64,000 nt of DNA from assembly GCA_012845835.1 (NCBI GenBank), contig JABAKD010000009.1:18177318-18241317 (forward strand). The letters are read 5' to 3'. Source of the stretch: Undaria pinnatifida (lineage: Eukaryota; Sar; Phaeophyceae; Laminariales; Alariaceae). Both the position numbers and the translations under genes were made by a program. Positions 49,346 to 61,499 of this stretch are shown here, in pieces; position 1 is the stretch's first letter; every line of letters begins with the position of its first letter. The notes under the pieces were generated by a model that was given only the letters and a program-made list of their open reading frames with translations, searched no databases and was not told where the DNA came from.

Positions 49346-50438
49346 CGCGGACACCTGTGATTCACCTTCGATCGGCGTCCCTAACGAAGGAGCTGAGAGC
49401 TTGACGAAACGTGAGTTTCATTTCTGTTGTTGTGCTGTGATTTCTTTTTCATGCGTACAAACACACTTTTGCATGTACGAGTACATGCACGGGGCAGTCC
49501 CGTCATCGGGGTATAAGCGGGAATTGTACAAGTACTCAGGTCTACGAGTAGACCTATGCAGTGACGCTGTGTGATGCGATTTCTTTTACAGCCAAACACA
49601 CTTCATGTATGTACGACTACGAGTACGGGGCAGTCCCGTCATCGGGGTAAGCGGGGGTTGAACAAGTGGTCCATGCAGTGACGCTTTGTGCTGTGATATA
49701 AACACACGTTTTGGATGTACGACTACGACTACGTGGTATCTATACATGTAAGACGCAATGAAAACGGGCAAGTCTCATCACGGGGGTCAGCCAGGGTTGT
49801 AAAAATGGTCCATGCAGTGATAAATAACACAGCAGCATGATACCTCAGCACCAGTCGCAGTACACACTGGAGGTTGATATATAGCAGTAAACAGAAGCTG
49901 AAGTTAACCTGGGTGATGCTGGAGAGCAGTCCCGTGATTGGGGTTAGCGAGTTGTTCATGTAGTGACGCGATGTACTACTACTGTTACTCATTTTTCATA
50001 CAACCACATGAACTCTTCGTATTAACGAGTACAAGTAGGGTGCGCAACCTCTTCAGGAATCGCAGTACACGTCGGTCTTAATAGTGTTGATAGCAGCAGT
50101 AATAGAGTAGTACCGAACAATATATACAGCAGGTACTGTCTCTTACCCTTCGTTGTCGGTATTCCGCCGGTAGGCCTTATATAGCAGTATACCGGGGCTT
50201 ACGCTTACCAGTTGCGACTGTGAATCCCGTTCGTTCCTGTCCCAGTGGTGGTTTCATAGGTGTTAGCAACGTTGTGGTACCAGGCAGGGCTTTGCCCATA
50301 AACGACCGCTTTCATTACAACAGTGTTAATTTGTACGACTTCCTTTCCAACTTTGGAAATCGACGACAGCTACGTGGCCTTACTATTTTGAACATTCACT
50401 GAACGCTAGGTATTCCCATCCGTTGTTGTCCTTTGCAG

Positions 50439-50985
50439 AAGCCCTGCGAAGCAGCCGCCGAGGGCCGCCAAGTCGGCGAGGACATAAACACGAAGTGCAC
50501 CGGCGACATCAAGGTCGGTGACCTCCTGAAGAAGGCAGGCGACCACTTGCTCGATATACATCCCGCATTCCATTCCCACGGTGCCACGAGGGCGTTCGAC
50601 ATCGAGGTACGTTCTACTCTTATCTTGCGTCCTGTGTGTCACGAGTCGAGACATCCATGTCTCTTGCTCAAGACTAGGGGATGGCGTGCGGGTATAGTCT
50701 ATGAAGTGCGGCTCTTTTTCCAAGTACCAAGAGCAAGTACAACAATACCACAACAATTACTAACAACGAAACGAGCTCCAATAATTTGGATGGTTACGAC
50801 GTCTGCTGGAGAGAAGCACGAATACTTTTTTACACATACTTATCGACGTTCTCCCGCCTTGCTTCAACGTTTGTGGACAGATCCACAAGATCATCGACAA
50901 AAAACAAGAGTGCAAGGTGCTGGGTACCTCCGCTGAGGAGGAAGAGTCCAAGCAAGCCTGCATGCTCCTTCGGAAGCAATGTTGA
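50439..50985 (+). CDS. 3' end of an unrecognised gene (two exons)
   Basis: Exon 50439..50606 follows TTGTCCTTTGCAG and ends ATCGAG|GTACGT. Exon 50881..50985 follows GTGGACAG and ends with TGA. Both are in phase 0 and join FDIE to IHKIIDKKQECK. The peptide is Lys/Glu/Cys-rich (KPCEAAAEGRQVGEDINTKC, then EEEESKQACMLLRKQC), with four to five cysteines. Upstream exons were not identified. Confidence 0.4.
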
Positions 50986-51494
50986 CAGCACGTTCTTTAT
51001 AGAACGTTAAGTTGTGGTTTATTATACCAGCATCGTTTTTTGAGAACTATGCCTAAATGCGTGCTCTTCGTCTTTCAGGAATACAAATGTACTTCACATG
51101 TTTGCGGTGTGTGCGTTCAAGTTCTTGCTTCCAGCATGTTTTTTTTGGCACTGCGCTCCTTTACATCTTAAGTTGTAGTTTTCCTGTCTATCCTTGACAA
51201 GCGCGTGCCTGGTGTTTATGCACTGCGATAATTTATTATTGATGATCGACTTAGAGAGAGCTATTAATAAGTGTACAGGACCTAGGTGCTACCTGAGAGG
51301 TGGAAGGATATGCCAAGCAAGTCCTCCGACGTGCCCATCATGGACTGGGCGAATGGATGATAATAACAAACTCATAATCATAATCGTCTCTATCCTGTAC
51401 CGTTGTACTATATATGGACCTCTTGGCATTTTCAAGTCGCCAGTTGCGCCATTTGTGCTTCTTTTCCGCCTTTCTACTGAATGTCCATTCCTCC

Positions 51495-51545
51495 TTCCGC
51501 GAGCGTAGCGGGCGGCGCCCGGCCGCCCGCGAGCGAAGCCCTTGT
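51495..51545. repeat. GC-rich hairpin
   Basis: Arms GCGGGCGGC (51508-51516) and GCCGCCCGC (51522-51530) enclose five bases. The hairpin is bracketed by CGCGAGCGTAGC and CGCGAGCGAAGC direct repeats. Confidence 0.7.
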
Positions 51546-51599
51546 ATATATTACTAAGAAGAAAATCTCGGAAACACAAGGAAACATACCAAGGGTTTG

Positions 51600-52075
51600 T
51601 TCGGTATTACCGGTACCGGACACTTCGGTAAGTTCGGTACGGCGTCAATATCGGTACCGGAAAAACTTCGGTAAGTTCGGTACGACATCAATACCGGTAC
51701 CGGAAACTTCGGAAAGTTCGGTATCAATACGGTACCGGCGGTGCCGGTACAGACTTTCGTACCGGTACCGGACACTTCGGTAAGTTCGGTAAGACGTCAA
51801 TACCGGTACCGGACATTTCAGTAAGTTCGGTACGCTATCAATACCGGTACCGGAAACTTCGGTAAGTTCGGTACGACATCAATACCGGTACCAGACACTT
51901 CGGTAAGTTCGGTACGACATCAATACTGGCACCGGCGGTACCGGTATGCCGTGTGCACCGGAGCCGGTACCGGTATCGGTACAACACCGACACCGATACC
52001 GGACACTTCGGTAAGATCGGCACAACATCAACCAGGTACCGGACACTTCGGTACGTTTGGCACGATATCAACCCG
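51600..52075 (+). repeat. Minisatellite with CGGTACCGG / CTTCGGTAAGTTCGGTAC unit
   Basis: About ten imperfect units of ~45 bp, each joining ACTTCGGTAAGTTCGGTAC, GA(C)ATCAATA and CCGGTACCGG. The same unit makes up the array at 63115-63430. Confidence 0.9.
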
Positions 52076-52221
52076 ATTCCACCACGTTGTACAATGTGAC
52101 GTCATCCCTTGGAGCTTTGGCTCCAGGCAGCACTCCAAGCCACACACACCCCGGTCCCCAAGCGTCTTCCAGTGCGCTCGGTATAACGAGACTCTGAGCA
52201 CGCATGAGCAAGGGCGCAACT

Positions 52222-52550
52222 CCCCAGAATAAGATGGCCTCCGGCAGTGATGCCACCGCTTCTGGTGGCGGGTCATCTTTAAAGTTTGCCAGCTCCCACA
52301 CACACCAGCGCCGGCGGCAGAAGTTATCGACGTGGACGCGAAAAAGAAAGCCGTGCGCGTGATTTTGCCTGCTCCTGTGTACAACTCGCTCACGGGAGAC
52401 GTGTACGAGTTGCCGGCAAAGACGATCAAAGCCGTCGATGGTTTCCCGGTGCCGACCGGTTTTCGGAGGGAAGTGACGCGTGAAGCCTCGTTTATATACT
52501 CGATTGGCGTGTACGTCGAAACGATCGACGAGAAGACAACGCCCTGCTGA
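52222..52550 (+). CDS. Possible terminal exon of an unrecognised protein
   Basis: After an acceptor-like CGCCGGCGGCAG at 52320, the frame reads VIDVDAKKKAVRVILPAP, then YELPAKTIKAVDGFPVP and a stop at 52550. The composition is protein-like, with alternating hydrophobic and charged residues. An ATG at 52224 opens another frame (MASGSDATASGGG) that would need a junction to reach this one. No family is recognised. Confidence 0.3.
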
Positions 52551-52636
52551 TAATCCAAAGGGTACCTTACCTTTTGAATAGCATATCAAGACAAAGATCA
52601 AATAAGAGAAGAATATTGAAAATATACAAGGGCTCC

Positions 52637-52668
52637 GCATGGGCGCCGGCGAATGCCGGCGCCCATGC
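52637..52668. repeat. Perfect 14-bp-arm hairpin
   Basis: GCATGGGCGCCGGC and its exact complement surround a GAAT loop. It lies about 90 bp after the stop at 52550, so a role in a transcript 3' end is possible but unproven. Confidence 0.85.
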
Positions 52669-53442
52669 TTCGGGTAGGGCATGGCAGCACTTCGACAACT
52701 TAAGGTGTAGCTGTCCGATTTGCATGCATTGAATTTTAAAGTAATGCCAAGAGTTTAATACGAACATGGGATTATGAAAGTCATGTTTTGACAAAAGAAA
52801 AAACGTAATATTATACAACAAAGAAGGCAAGGATAGGCGAAACAAACTATGTTAAATGCGCCGTCAAGTAAAAGTTGGCGTCTGTCAAACAAAAATACCG
52901 AAAAGAGTATTATTGAGAACCTGCGTCGCCTCTCGGCGAAACAAAAGAGGCCTTGGCATTAATGAAGAGACTGCACTGCTGTCCCCGTGGCACTGGAGGT
53001 TCGAAGTCGACAGGATGCAAAGTCGGTTTGCATCAAACGTCGACATGAGGACATGTCAGCCGGCGAGGTTTTGGAAGAAGATTGCTTTGTTTGTTACGTG
53101 AAGGCTGTCGCATTGATCGGTCTGCGTGGTCGCGGGCGAGGAGGAAAACGTAGAAGAGGAGGGCGATCTCTCGTTGAGGCGGCGTTGTCTAAGATTGGTG
53201 CGGGGATGGCTTTGCTCGTACGGGAGGTTGGCGTAGCGCTTCTTTTTTGTTTTTTTTCGGGAAGGCGGGATATGTGTGTCTGCTGTCTTTTCATCGTGGG
53301 CGCTTTCACGTGGTCGAAATCGGACGCCTCCCCTCAATGCATAATATCCGGAGTGTCTGCCATGACGACTGCTGATAGTGCCGTGCGTATTTCCTAGAGA
53401 CTGACATGTTATTTACTGGTAGTAATAATATACCTTTGCAAC

Positions 53443-53795
53443 ATTTTTTTTTCTTCATCCCATGTATTATCCCCGCACCACTCTCGCGCTCCCTCCCAGT
53501 AGTAACTCAGATCCGGGGTCACATAGCGGGTCCTCCTCCTCCCTCCCCACTTCGGCACGTGCTTCCATTTTTACCGCGAGGAGAATCCAGAATTTTCTTC
53601 CTTCGTCGACTCGCGTCGAACCAACCCACGCTGCTAGGCGCTCTCAGCAGTTAGTTGATCCCTGTTTTTTTTTTGCATTTTTGCAAATAAAGTCACATCT
53701 CATCGTGGTGGGTGTCGAACTCAAGGACAACCAAACGTTAGTAGTATTCGAGGGTAAAACCACTATTATTAATAGACCACCGGGGCGGCCGGCTG
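53443..53795 (-). mobile_element. tRNA-derived SINE, copy 1
   Basis: Read on the minus strand: a tRNA-like head with GGTGGTCTA (A box, disrupted by ~50 bp) and GAGTTCGACACCC (B box), then a body with CAGCGTGGG, CGCTATGTGACCCCGGATCT and ACTACTGGGAGGGAG, ending GGATAATACATGGGATG and an A-rich tail. It matches 60212-60550 on the other strand. Confidence 0.8.
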
Positions 53796-54329
53796 ACAAT
53801 TGATTAAAACAAAACAGGATCTTTGCATAGAGATTACATTCCCTCCCCCATATTGTATGATATTACGATGGTTGACGCGATATGTATAGAATAAAGCGCT
53901 AAATACCTAAATATCAGCGTACGCGGAGTTTTAGATATCATGAGTAACGAACGACCGCGACGGCAGAGCACGGCAAAGCATAGCGTTTCGCTCTGCTGAG
54001 CTAGCGGTGCGCTGCTGAGCTGAGCCGCAGGGCATCGCAGGGCACTGCACGGCGCTTCGTTGCTGTAAGCTATAGCGCTGCGATGGGGTGCTGGGCGGTG
54101 TCGAGCTGATGAGCCAAGCCCAGATCTCAGCCGATGAAGCTTCAAGTACAAAACAAATGGTGCGAATCAAAGAAAAGCTAAAGCTGGACCGTTCCGCAAC
54201 TAATGCACAGGCGGCAAACTAGCGGCAAATGGTAGGAATTTCAACTTACTAGACAAAAAGGAAGAAAAATCGCGAAAAAGTTCAAAATCGTGTTGGCAGA
54301 AAAACCATTTTTTTTTGCAGGAAGCAGCT

Positions 54330-54620
54330 GAAAGGTCAAGAAACAGGCAATATTTCCGTTGTTGTTGTTGTTGTCGTTCTCACATTAACTCGCATAATCA
54401 AGTCCATGGTCACAGGACAGGCTCCAGTCACTCTGGAGCTGAGGAATACCCTAGGGGAAAAACACAAACCAAAGGTGGTACACGCATGAATCACAGCTGA
54501 CGCAATTCATACCTCCACCAGAAACATATAAAAGTGAAATCGGGAGTCAGTCTACGATGTGCCAGGTCCATGCTGGTGCATACGTCTCATTACTCGCGCC
54601 TGGAAAAACCGACTATACCG
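54330..54620 (+). repeat. Dispersed repeat shared with 32890-33165
   Basis: Starts in a GTTGTT-rich run and continues through ACTCGCATAATCAAGTCC and AACATATAAAAGTGAAATCG to GCATACGTCTCATTACTCGC. It is in opposite orientation to the 32.9-kb copy. Confidence 0.75.
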
Positions 54621-55107
54621 CTTGCCACCCAAGAAAGACTACCACGCATATATTACACGCGGTATCTATCACTACGCATACGCACAACAGACGCAAGTCA
54701 ATTGGCAAAAAGAAACAAACAAACAAGAGAAAGGAAAGGAAATGGGTGCATGGGGCCAAGAAAAAGAAAAGGCAAATAATTTTTGGGGGGTCTACTGGCG
54801 AGTCTGCCACCAGAACGATGCCACGTGGTTTTTCGACGATCTACAGCAGTACTACGAACGACTTCCAATACACCCACCGAAGCACGGACTACCGGCGAAT
54901 TACGCGATCGACAGCTGGCTGTGGTTGTCACGTGTCTCTGTGTTGGGGGCCCCTGTGCGCTGCCTCTTGTTGGCTCTTGTTTGGGTAAAACATGCGGTGT
55001 GCTCGATGGTCTCACGGCAGCAGCACACCAGGATCAGAACGTCCGCTCGTACGACGTATCCTTTTTACAGGAAATGTTATTTTTTTTCTTCATCAATATG
55101 AACATAA

Positions 55108-56042
55108 AACGGTTGTTATATATTGGACAGAGTGATGCGTGTACGGCTAAAGTTGCCAACGGCACTCGTACTGCACTTTGAGCTATCTGCTGTGGTTCTG
55201 GTTGCTACTAGTTGCTGCAGTATGTGCTAGAAGTTTCGCCCTTCGGCTACTGCTGCTGCACCTGATGTGTGTTTGCCAATGTCGTCAGTTGGCGTTCATG
55301 CTCGTCGTACATACTGCTGTTCTCACCCAGTACGTACGGGTTTCCTCGTACCTCGACGGCACGACGACAAGCTCAAAACAGAAGGGAGGTGACATGAAAT
55401 GGCATGGACAATGGCCACATAGAAGCGAGCACAGCGGGATAGTTCGCTGCGAATCAACCGCACTCGTTCATGCCTACAGCAGAGGCTGCCTGGAGTGTCA
55501 GCGGCCATGCTAAAGCCAGGGCCAAAGGCCGAAGAGACGGCTCTTCTGCCTGCTTGGTTTTGTCTCGAGATTCTGTTATATATATTGGACAGAGTGATGC
55601 GTGTACGACTAAACTTGCCAACTGCACTCGTACTGCACTTTGAGCTATCTGCTGTGGTTCTGGTTGCTACTAGTTGCTGCAGTATGTGCTAGAAGTTTCG
55701 CCCTTCGGCTACTGCTGCTGCACCTGATGTTGTGTGTTTGCCAATGTCATCAGTTGGCGTTCATGCTCGTCGTACATACTGCTGTTCTCACCCAGTACGT
55801 AAGGGTTTCCTCGTACCTCGACGGCACGACGACAAGCTCAAAACAGAAGGGAGGTGACATGAAATGGCGTGGACAATGGCCACATAGAAGCGAGCACAGC
55901 GGGATAGTTCGCTGCGAATCAATCGCACTCGTTCATGCCTACAGCAGAGGCTGCCTGGAGTATCAGCGGCCATGCTAAAGCCAGGGCCAAAGGCCGAAGA
56001 GACGGCTCTACCTGCTTGGTTTTGTCTCGAGATTCTGTTACA
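55108..56042 (+). repeat. ~465-bp tandem duplication
   Basis: Two near-identical blocks (about 55110-55573 and 55574-56042) each begin TATTGGACAGAGTGATGCGT and contain GCTATCTGCTGTGGTTCTGG, AGGGAGGTGACATGAAATGG and GCCAGGGCCAAAGGCCGAAG. Differences are a few substitutions and 2-6 base indels, so the duplication is recent. Confidence 0.9.
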
Positions 56043-56371
56043 TGAAAATGTCATGATTCCATGGTTTGGGAGTTATTTTGTCACGAAACGTTTTGCGGTC
56101 GGTAATTTGTGTTGCGAAGTTGTTGGATATCGTCGGTAACTTGTGTCACGTTTTAGGTGAACCCACACTAAAAAATTGAATTTCCAGCTGGCAAAACGAG
56201 CAGAAACAAAAGCAATAAAAAGGCCGGGCAAGAAACCAAACGAACTAGTAAAAAAGTACAGCAAAGAAACTAACGCTCGAGAGTATGCCACCGCAAAATT
56301 CCAAACATTATCACGTACCGTTTGGAAGTGATGCCAATTTTGTAAATCATTCAGGCGTTGCAGCCATTAAG

Positions 56372-56860
56372 ATTCAACAAATTTTCCAAAATTCCTCCTC
56401 GACACTCGCTCGTCTCGCTCGGCACCCGTCCGCGTTCACGTCGATGTGCGGAACGGACACGGCAGGGCGAGAGGCGTTGGAGCCGCCCCCCGAAGGCGGC
56501 GCTCGAACCAAGCCATATTCGACCGAGAATTCCAGTTCCGCGAATCGCATACTTAGGCCGAGACAAAAAACTCCTGACCAAAGTCCATGACACCAAGGAA
56601 TGATTTGAAATATATTCAAGTATAGACTATATATGATCATTTATTTATTTTTTTTATTCGGTCAGGAGTTTTTTCGTCTCGGCCTCGGTATGGGATGCTC
56701 GAAACTGGAATTTCTCGGTCAAATCGCTTCGTCCGAGCGCCGTCTTCGGGGGGCGGCTCCAACGCCCCTCGCCCTGCCTTATCCGTTCGGCACCTCGACG
56801 TGAACGCGAATGGATGCTGAGCAAGACAAGCGAGAAGTTGCAAAAATATTGTATTTTGAT
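56372..56860. repeat. ~190-bp repeat, inverted pair (copies B and C)
   Basis: Copy B (about 56385-56590, minus) and copy C (about 56650-56855, plus) face each other around an AT-rich centre (TATATTCAAGTATAGACTAT). Both contain GCGCCGTCTTCGGGGGGCGG and CAACGCCCCTCGCCCTGCC. Confidence 0.85.
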
Positions 56861-56989
56861 GAGGTAATCTTGAGACTTCGGTTGTATCTTGAAGTCTGCA
56901 GCGTCTGGAGGATTTACAGAATTAGCATCGTTTCCAAACGGTGGTTGCTAAAGTTTTGAATTTTGCGGTGGTATACTCTGGAGCGTTTG

Positions 56990-58060
56990 TTTTGCTTGAC
57001 GTCTGCAGGGCTTGAACGAATAAAACACGGATTTTTATTTGAAGAATGCGATGCAAGAAGATTAAAAGGCAGACGAACAAGATGCGTCCACAAGAACGTG
57101 TGTTATTATACCGGTAGTAGATCGCTCTACTTCTTCTTTTTATATTGCGTTTGGTGCTTGCTGTTGAAGTGTTTATCATTTTGAGCGTGCTTGGTCTGCA
57201 CGTCAACCTGATATAGGCTCGAAAACGTTTTTCTGACGACCTATTATGCAAATGACGTCTGCAGAGCTTGAACGAATAAAACATGGGAAAACGTTCTTTC
57301 AAATGGCATTTTAAATGGCATGATTTCCAAATTGACATAATTTATTCGCAAACTCCTCTCTCAGGCAACATGATATAGGCTCAAAATCCTTCTTTTTCGC
57401 GACGTATGATGCAAATAACCAGCCGAATTGCGACGGCGTAAATAATTACGAGCTTAGTTAGGCTTTGACCCAATAGGCCAGTGTTTTTTGCGCGACCTAT
57501 TATGCAAATAACTAGCCAAATCGCGATTGTTTTGCTGGACGTCTGCAGGGCTTGAACGAATAAAACACGGAAGATTGGGAGTAGTTGTGAAGAATGCGAT
57601 GCGAGAAGATTAGATAGACTGCAAGACGAACATGATACGTCCGCAACAACGCGTGTTGTACCAGTAGTAGATCGCTCTAATTCGTCTTTTTATATTGCGT
57701 TTGGCGCTGTTGAAGTGTTTCTCGTTTGAGCGTGCTTGGACTGCACGTCAACCTGATATAGGCTCAAAACGTTTTTTTGGGCGACCTATTATGCAAATAA
57801 CGTCTGCAGAGCTTGGACGAATAAAACATGGGAAACTGTTTTTTCAAATGGCCTTTTAAGTGGTATCATTTCCAAATTGACATCATTTGCAAACTCCTCT
57901 CCCAGGCGACCTGGCTCAAAATCGTTTTTTTGCGCTACGTACGTATGATGCAAAGAATCGCCAAATTGCGATCGCGTAAATAAGTGCGAGCTTAGTTAGG
58001 CTTTGACCCAATAGATCAATGTTTTTTGCGCGATATATTGTGCAAGTAACTATCCAAATT
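56990..58060 (+). repeat. ~530-bp tandem duplication
   Basis: The unit at about 56990-57533 recurs at 57534-58060, each starting GACGTCTGCAGGGCTTGAAC and containing GTAGATCGCTCTA, GAGCGTGCTTGG, GACCTATTATGCAAAT and GCTTTGACCCAATAG. Fragments recur at 58060-58150, 59040-59140, 60840-60960 and 61140-61400. Confidence 0.85.
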
Positions 58061-58299
58061 GCGGTAAATAATTGCGAGATTGTTAGGTAGGCTTTGACCC
58101 AATAGGCGAATGAAATCGGGATTTTCAGCCTCTTTTTTCGGGGTCGCATAAACGACCAAGAGATGATAATGCGGGCAAGATTTCCACGAAATAAAAATTG
58201 AAAGGAACGCAAACGATAGGAGTTGTGAAGAATGTGTATCACTTCGGGTGAATACGCACATGAAAAAAAAAAATGTGATGAAATATTAGTAGGATACGC

Positions 58300-59140
58300 G
58301 CGAACAACGTACAACAACGACGGACAACCTACAAGAACAAATAAACAAATATCGCGTGAGCGATGACGTGCTTTTCGTACACGTATATACTACGACATCT
58401 GCGAAAGGTTCCCTACGGCCGGGAACGAAGGCGGGGATACAACTTTAGGAATTAAAATTCTAGACGGGCACCCTTCATGAACAAATAAAAAAATCTCTAG
58501 ATATTGCCGCGAACGCGTACGCGGGGCAAGATACATAAGCGAGAATTGGCGACGATTTGGAATTTGGTATTACTCCGCAGATGTATTTCCAAGAACGGGC
58601 CAACGCATGACCGATGGCGTGCTTTTTATGCATGTGTACTACGACATCTACGAAAGGTATCTCCAAGACTGGCTTTGACAATGTACCTCAGTCCGCGCCA
58701 CCCCCCTCAAATCACAACCACACCACCACCTTTCACGCCCATACGTGTATCGCTCCCTCAAGCTTTCTCCCTACCGGTGTTATGTCGGCTCTCTCCCGAC
58801 ACTCTCCTGCTAAACGCAAAACCCCGACAACCAAGAGTGGCGCACGGTGGAGCCGTCCAGTCGACCGCAGACCGTGGGCAACCCATGTGATGAAATATAA
58901 ATAGGATTTCAGACTCTTTTTTCAGGGTCGCATAAGCGACCAAGAGATGATTATGCCGGCAAGTATTCCGAATTGAAATGTTGCCCTATGCAAGCGAGCA
59001 GCATGCCAACAACAGGCTTGACCAAAATAAGCGAATGTTTTGTGCGCAAACTATTGTGCAAATAACTAGCCAAACTGCGACCGCGTAAATGATTGCGAGG
59101 TCGTTAGTTAGGCTTTGATTCAATAGGCGAATGAAATCGG
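58300..59140. other. Repeat-derived intergenic sequence
   Basis: Contains fragments of the 57-kb unit and two related blocks (about 58370-58480 and 58500-58680) with ACTACGACATCT.CGAAAGG. No gene was recognised. Confidence 0.5.
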
Positions 59141-59300
59141 AACTGGAATTTCTCGGTCAAATCGCTTCGTTCGAGCGCGGCGTCCTCGGGGGGAGGCTCC
59201 AACGCCCCTCGCCCTGCCTTATCCGTTCTGCACCTCGACGTGAACGCGGATAAACGCTGAGCGAGACAAGCGAGAAGTGCGCAAAATTTTGTATTTCGAA
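59140..59300 (+). repeat. ~190-bp dispersed repeat, copy D (5' truncated)
   Basis: Contains GAACTGGAATTTCTCGGTCA, TCGTTCGAGCGCGGCGTCCT and AACGCCCCTCGCCCTGCCTT in the order seen in the other three copies. Confidence 0.8.
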
Positions 59301-60057
59301 CGGTACTCTCCAGTTATTCTCCGGATCTTGATGTATGGAGAAGTTGATAACATAAAACTTGGCAAGACATTATTTTCAAATTGGCGTCATAATTTGTCCC
59401 AAACAAAGAATATTTAGTGAATGAAATATCCCCATGGTACCGCGGTAGGTATCATAGTAGTGCATATTTGTTTATTGAATTTTGGTGATACGTACGTACG
59501 TACATGGATAGATGAGGCAAGCGCACGCATGACTAAAACAAGAAGGTAGCGATCACGATTACTACGCCAGAAAAAGCCATACATCAGCATTACGAGTGGC
59601 TGCGTCCCCGGCCTCGAGGGTGATATTATACTAGTTCGGGCACATCGACATAGTATGTACTCGTGCAAGTAATATAGGTACGAGTAAGGACACACAGGCT
59701 GATGATACTATATTACACACACGCTTTTTGTCTGACTTATGGTATAGGGAGGGTGTGTAAAAACAGGGAATACATTTTCGACGTAAAAAGCTAGGGGAGA
59801 AATCGTTTCTGTTATTAAGCTGCGTCACGCGAAGGTCGCACGTAGTGGTAGACGGTATCCACAGAAAAAAACCAGTGGCATGCATTGGTCCCGGTGTCGC
59901 ATCGGCGGGTGATTCTTTTCCCCGAAAAGACTCTTTGGAGAAGCATAAGCGATGTGGAAGGCGTGCTTCGTTGTTGGTGCTGTGGCGCCTGTCTCCGTTG
60001 CTGAAGCGGCCGTGCTGGTACGTAACTGAAAATAAAGATGGGCGATCGATGTTATAG

Positions 60058-60130
60058 TACGCAGCTTGCAAAATATGAGTATCGACCCTAGCTTCGTCTA
60101 ACTCACAGCTGACGTCGTTAGAATATATTT
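60058..60130 (+). repeat. Diverged foldback-family module
   Basis: CGCAGCTTGCAAAATATGAG, then TCGACCCTA, TAACTCACAGCTGACGTCGT. It matches the module at 28733-28800 in opposite orientation. Confidence 0.65.
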
Positions 60131-60211
60131 ATCAAATAATTTTGTGTTGCTTGCAACTTGATGTGCTCCTTGCTGCTGATTGCTGATTGATCATCTCTAG
60201 TGAGTTATATA

Positions 60212-60550
60212 TCGCCGGTCACCTCGATGGTCTAGTGGTTACCCTTGAAAACTGCTAGCGTTAGTCCTTGAGTTCGATTCCCACCGTTGTGAGAGGTTTG
60301 ACTTTCCTATTTGCAGAAACGCAGAAAAAGGATCAACTAACAACTGCTGAGAACGCCTAGCAGCGTGGGCAGATGCCATTCGACGCGAATCGACGAGGGA
60401 AGAAAATGCTGGATTCTCGCTATAAAATTTGGGCATGTACCGTAGTGGGGATGGGGCAGGAGGGCCCGCTATGTGACCCCGGATCTGAGTTATACTACTG
60501 GGAGGGAGGGCGAGATTAGTGCAAGGATAATAAATGGGATGGGAAAAAAA
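60212..60550 (+). mobile_element. tRNA-derived SINE, copy 2
   Basis: The head carries TGGTCTAGTGG (A-box match) and GAGTTCGATTCCC (B box) about 40 bases apart. The body carries GCAGCGTGGGCAG, CGCTATGTGACCCCGGATCT and CTACTGGGAGGGAGG, then ends GGATAATAAATGGGATGGG with an A tail. It aligns with 53443-53795 (-) across the body. Confidence 0.85.
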
Positions 60551-61499
60551 CTTATACAATATGAGAACAGCTTTCAGACAAGCTACACCAAGTAATTGCA
60601 GCAGGGTACAGTGGGGGTATTCCGAAGCAGGAGCTCATTGCTCTTAGTTGTTGTGGGAAATATAAGGCTGTTAGTATGCCGGGACATGGCGATTTGACCG
60701 CTATTATGTCCCGAATGGCTTTATCTTTGACGCTCTGGGTACCCACTATATAGATTCATCCTGAGGTCTAGCGTTTTGTAAGGGTTGCGGTCGCATGGCG
60801 AATCTTTGCCCTACGCGAGTAGTATGCAAGAAAACCCGCGAAAATATTAGCGAGCTTAGTTAGGTTTCTACCATCAGCGAATGAAATCGAGATTTTCATC
60901 ATATGTTTTCGGTGTCGCATAAGCGACAAAGAGGTGATTATTTGCGGGCAAGTTCCCATGAATATTCGACCATTATGCGAGTCAAATACGCACTCTTTTG
61001 GCCTCGTTTCAGGCCTTTTTCCACGGTTATTATGCTCGAGTTGTGCCAGTCTTAGTTCCAATGAATATTGTGTCGTTTTTCTTTGAACACCCCATTTTTG
61101 TTTGAAATTGTGGTTATAACCGGGGGGCCCTAAATCCTGGATACAAATCGCTCTAATTCGTCCTTTTATATTGTGTTTGGTGCTGTTATTGTTGGCAAGT
61201 GTTTCTCGTTCTCATTTTGAGCGTGCTTGCTCGGCACGCCGACCTGATATAATGTCAAAATCGCTATTTTGTGCGGCCTATCGTGCAAATAATAACTGGT
61301 CGAATTGCGCTCGCATTGCGAATGTTTGCCGTGTGCGAGAATTATGCGAGAAAAATTAGTCGGTCGAAATAGCTGTGAGCTTATATTGGGTCAAAGCCTA
61401 CTGGCCGATCACGAATACGCCAATGGGGTCGTGGTTGACACGCCGTGCGGGGAGGTATCGACCCGGGAGATCATCGTTAGAGTTCCCGCGTTGTTGGAG

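Noticed and set aside
52068-52682. 204-codon minus-strand ORF
   Set aside because: It runs through the perfect hairpin and is antisense to a more protein-like plus frame; no domain is recognised.
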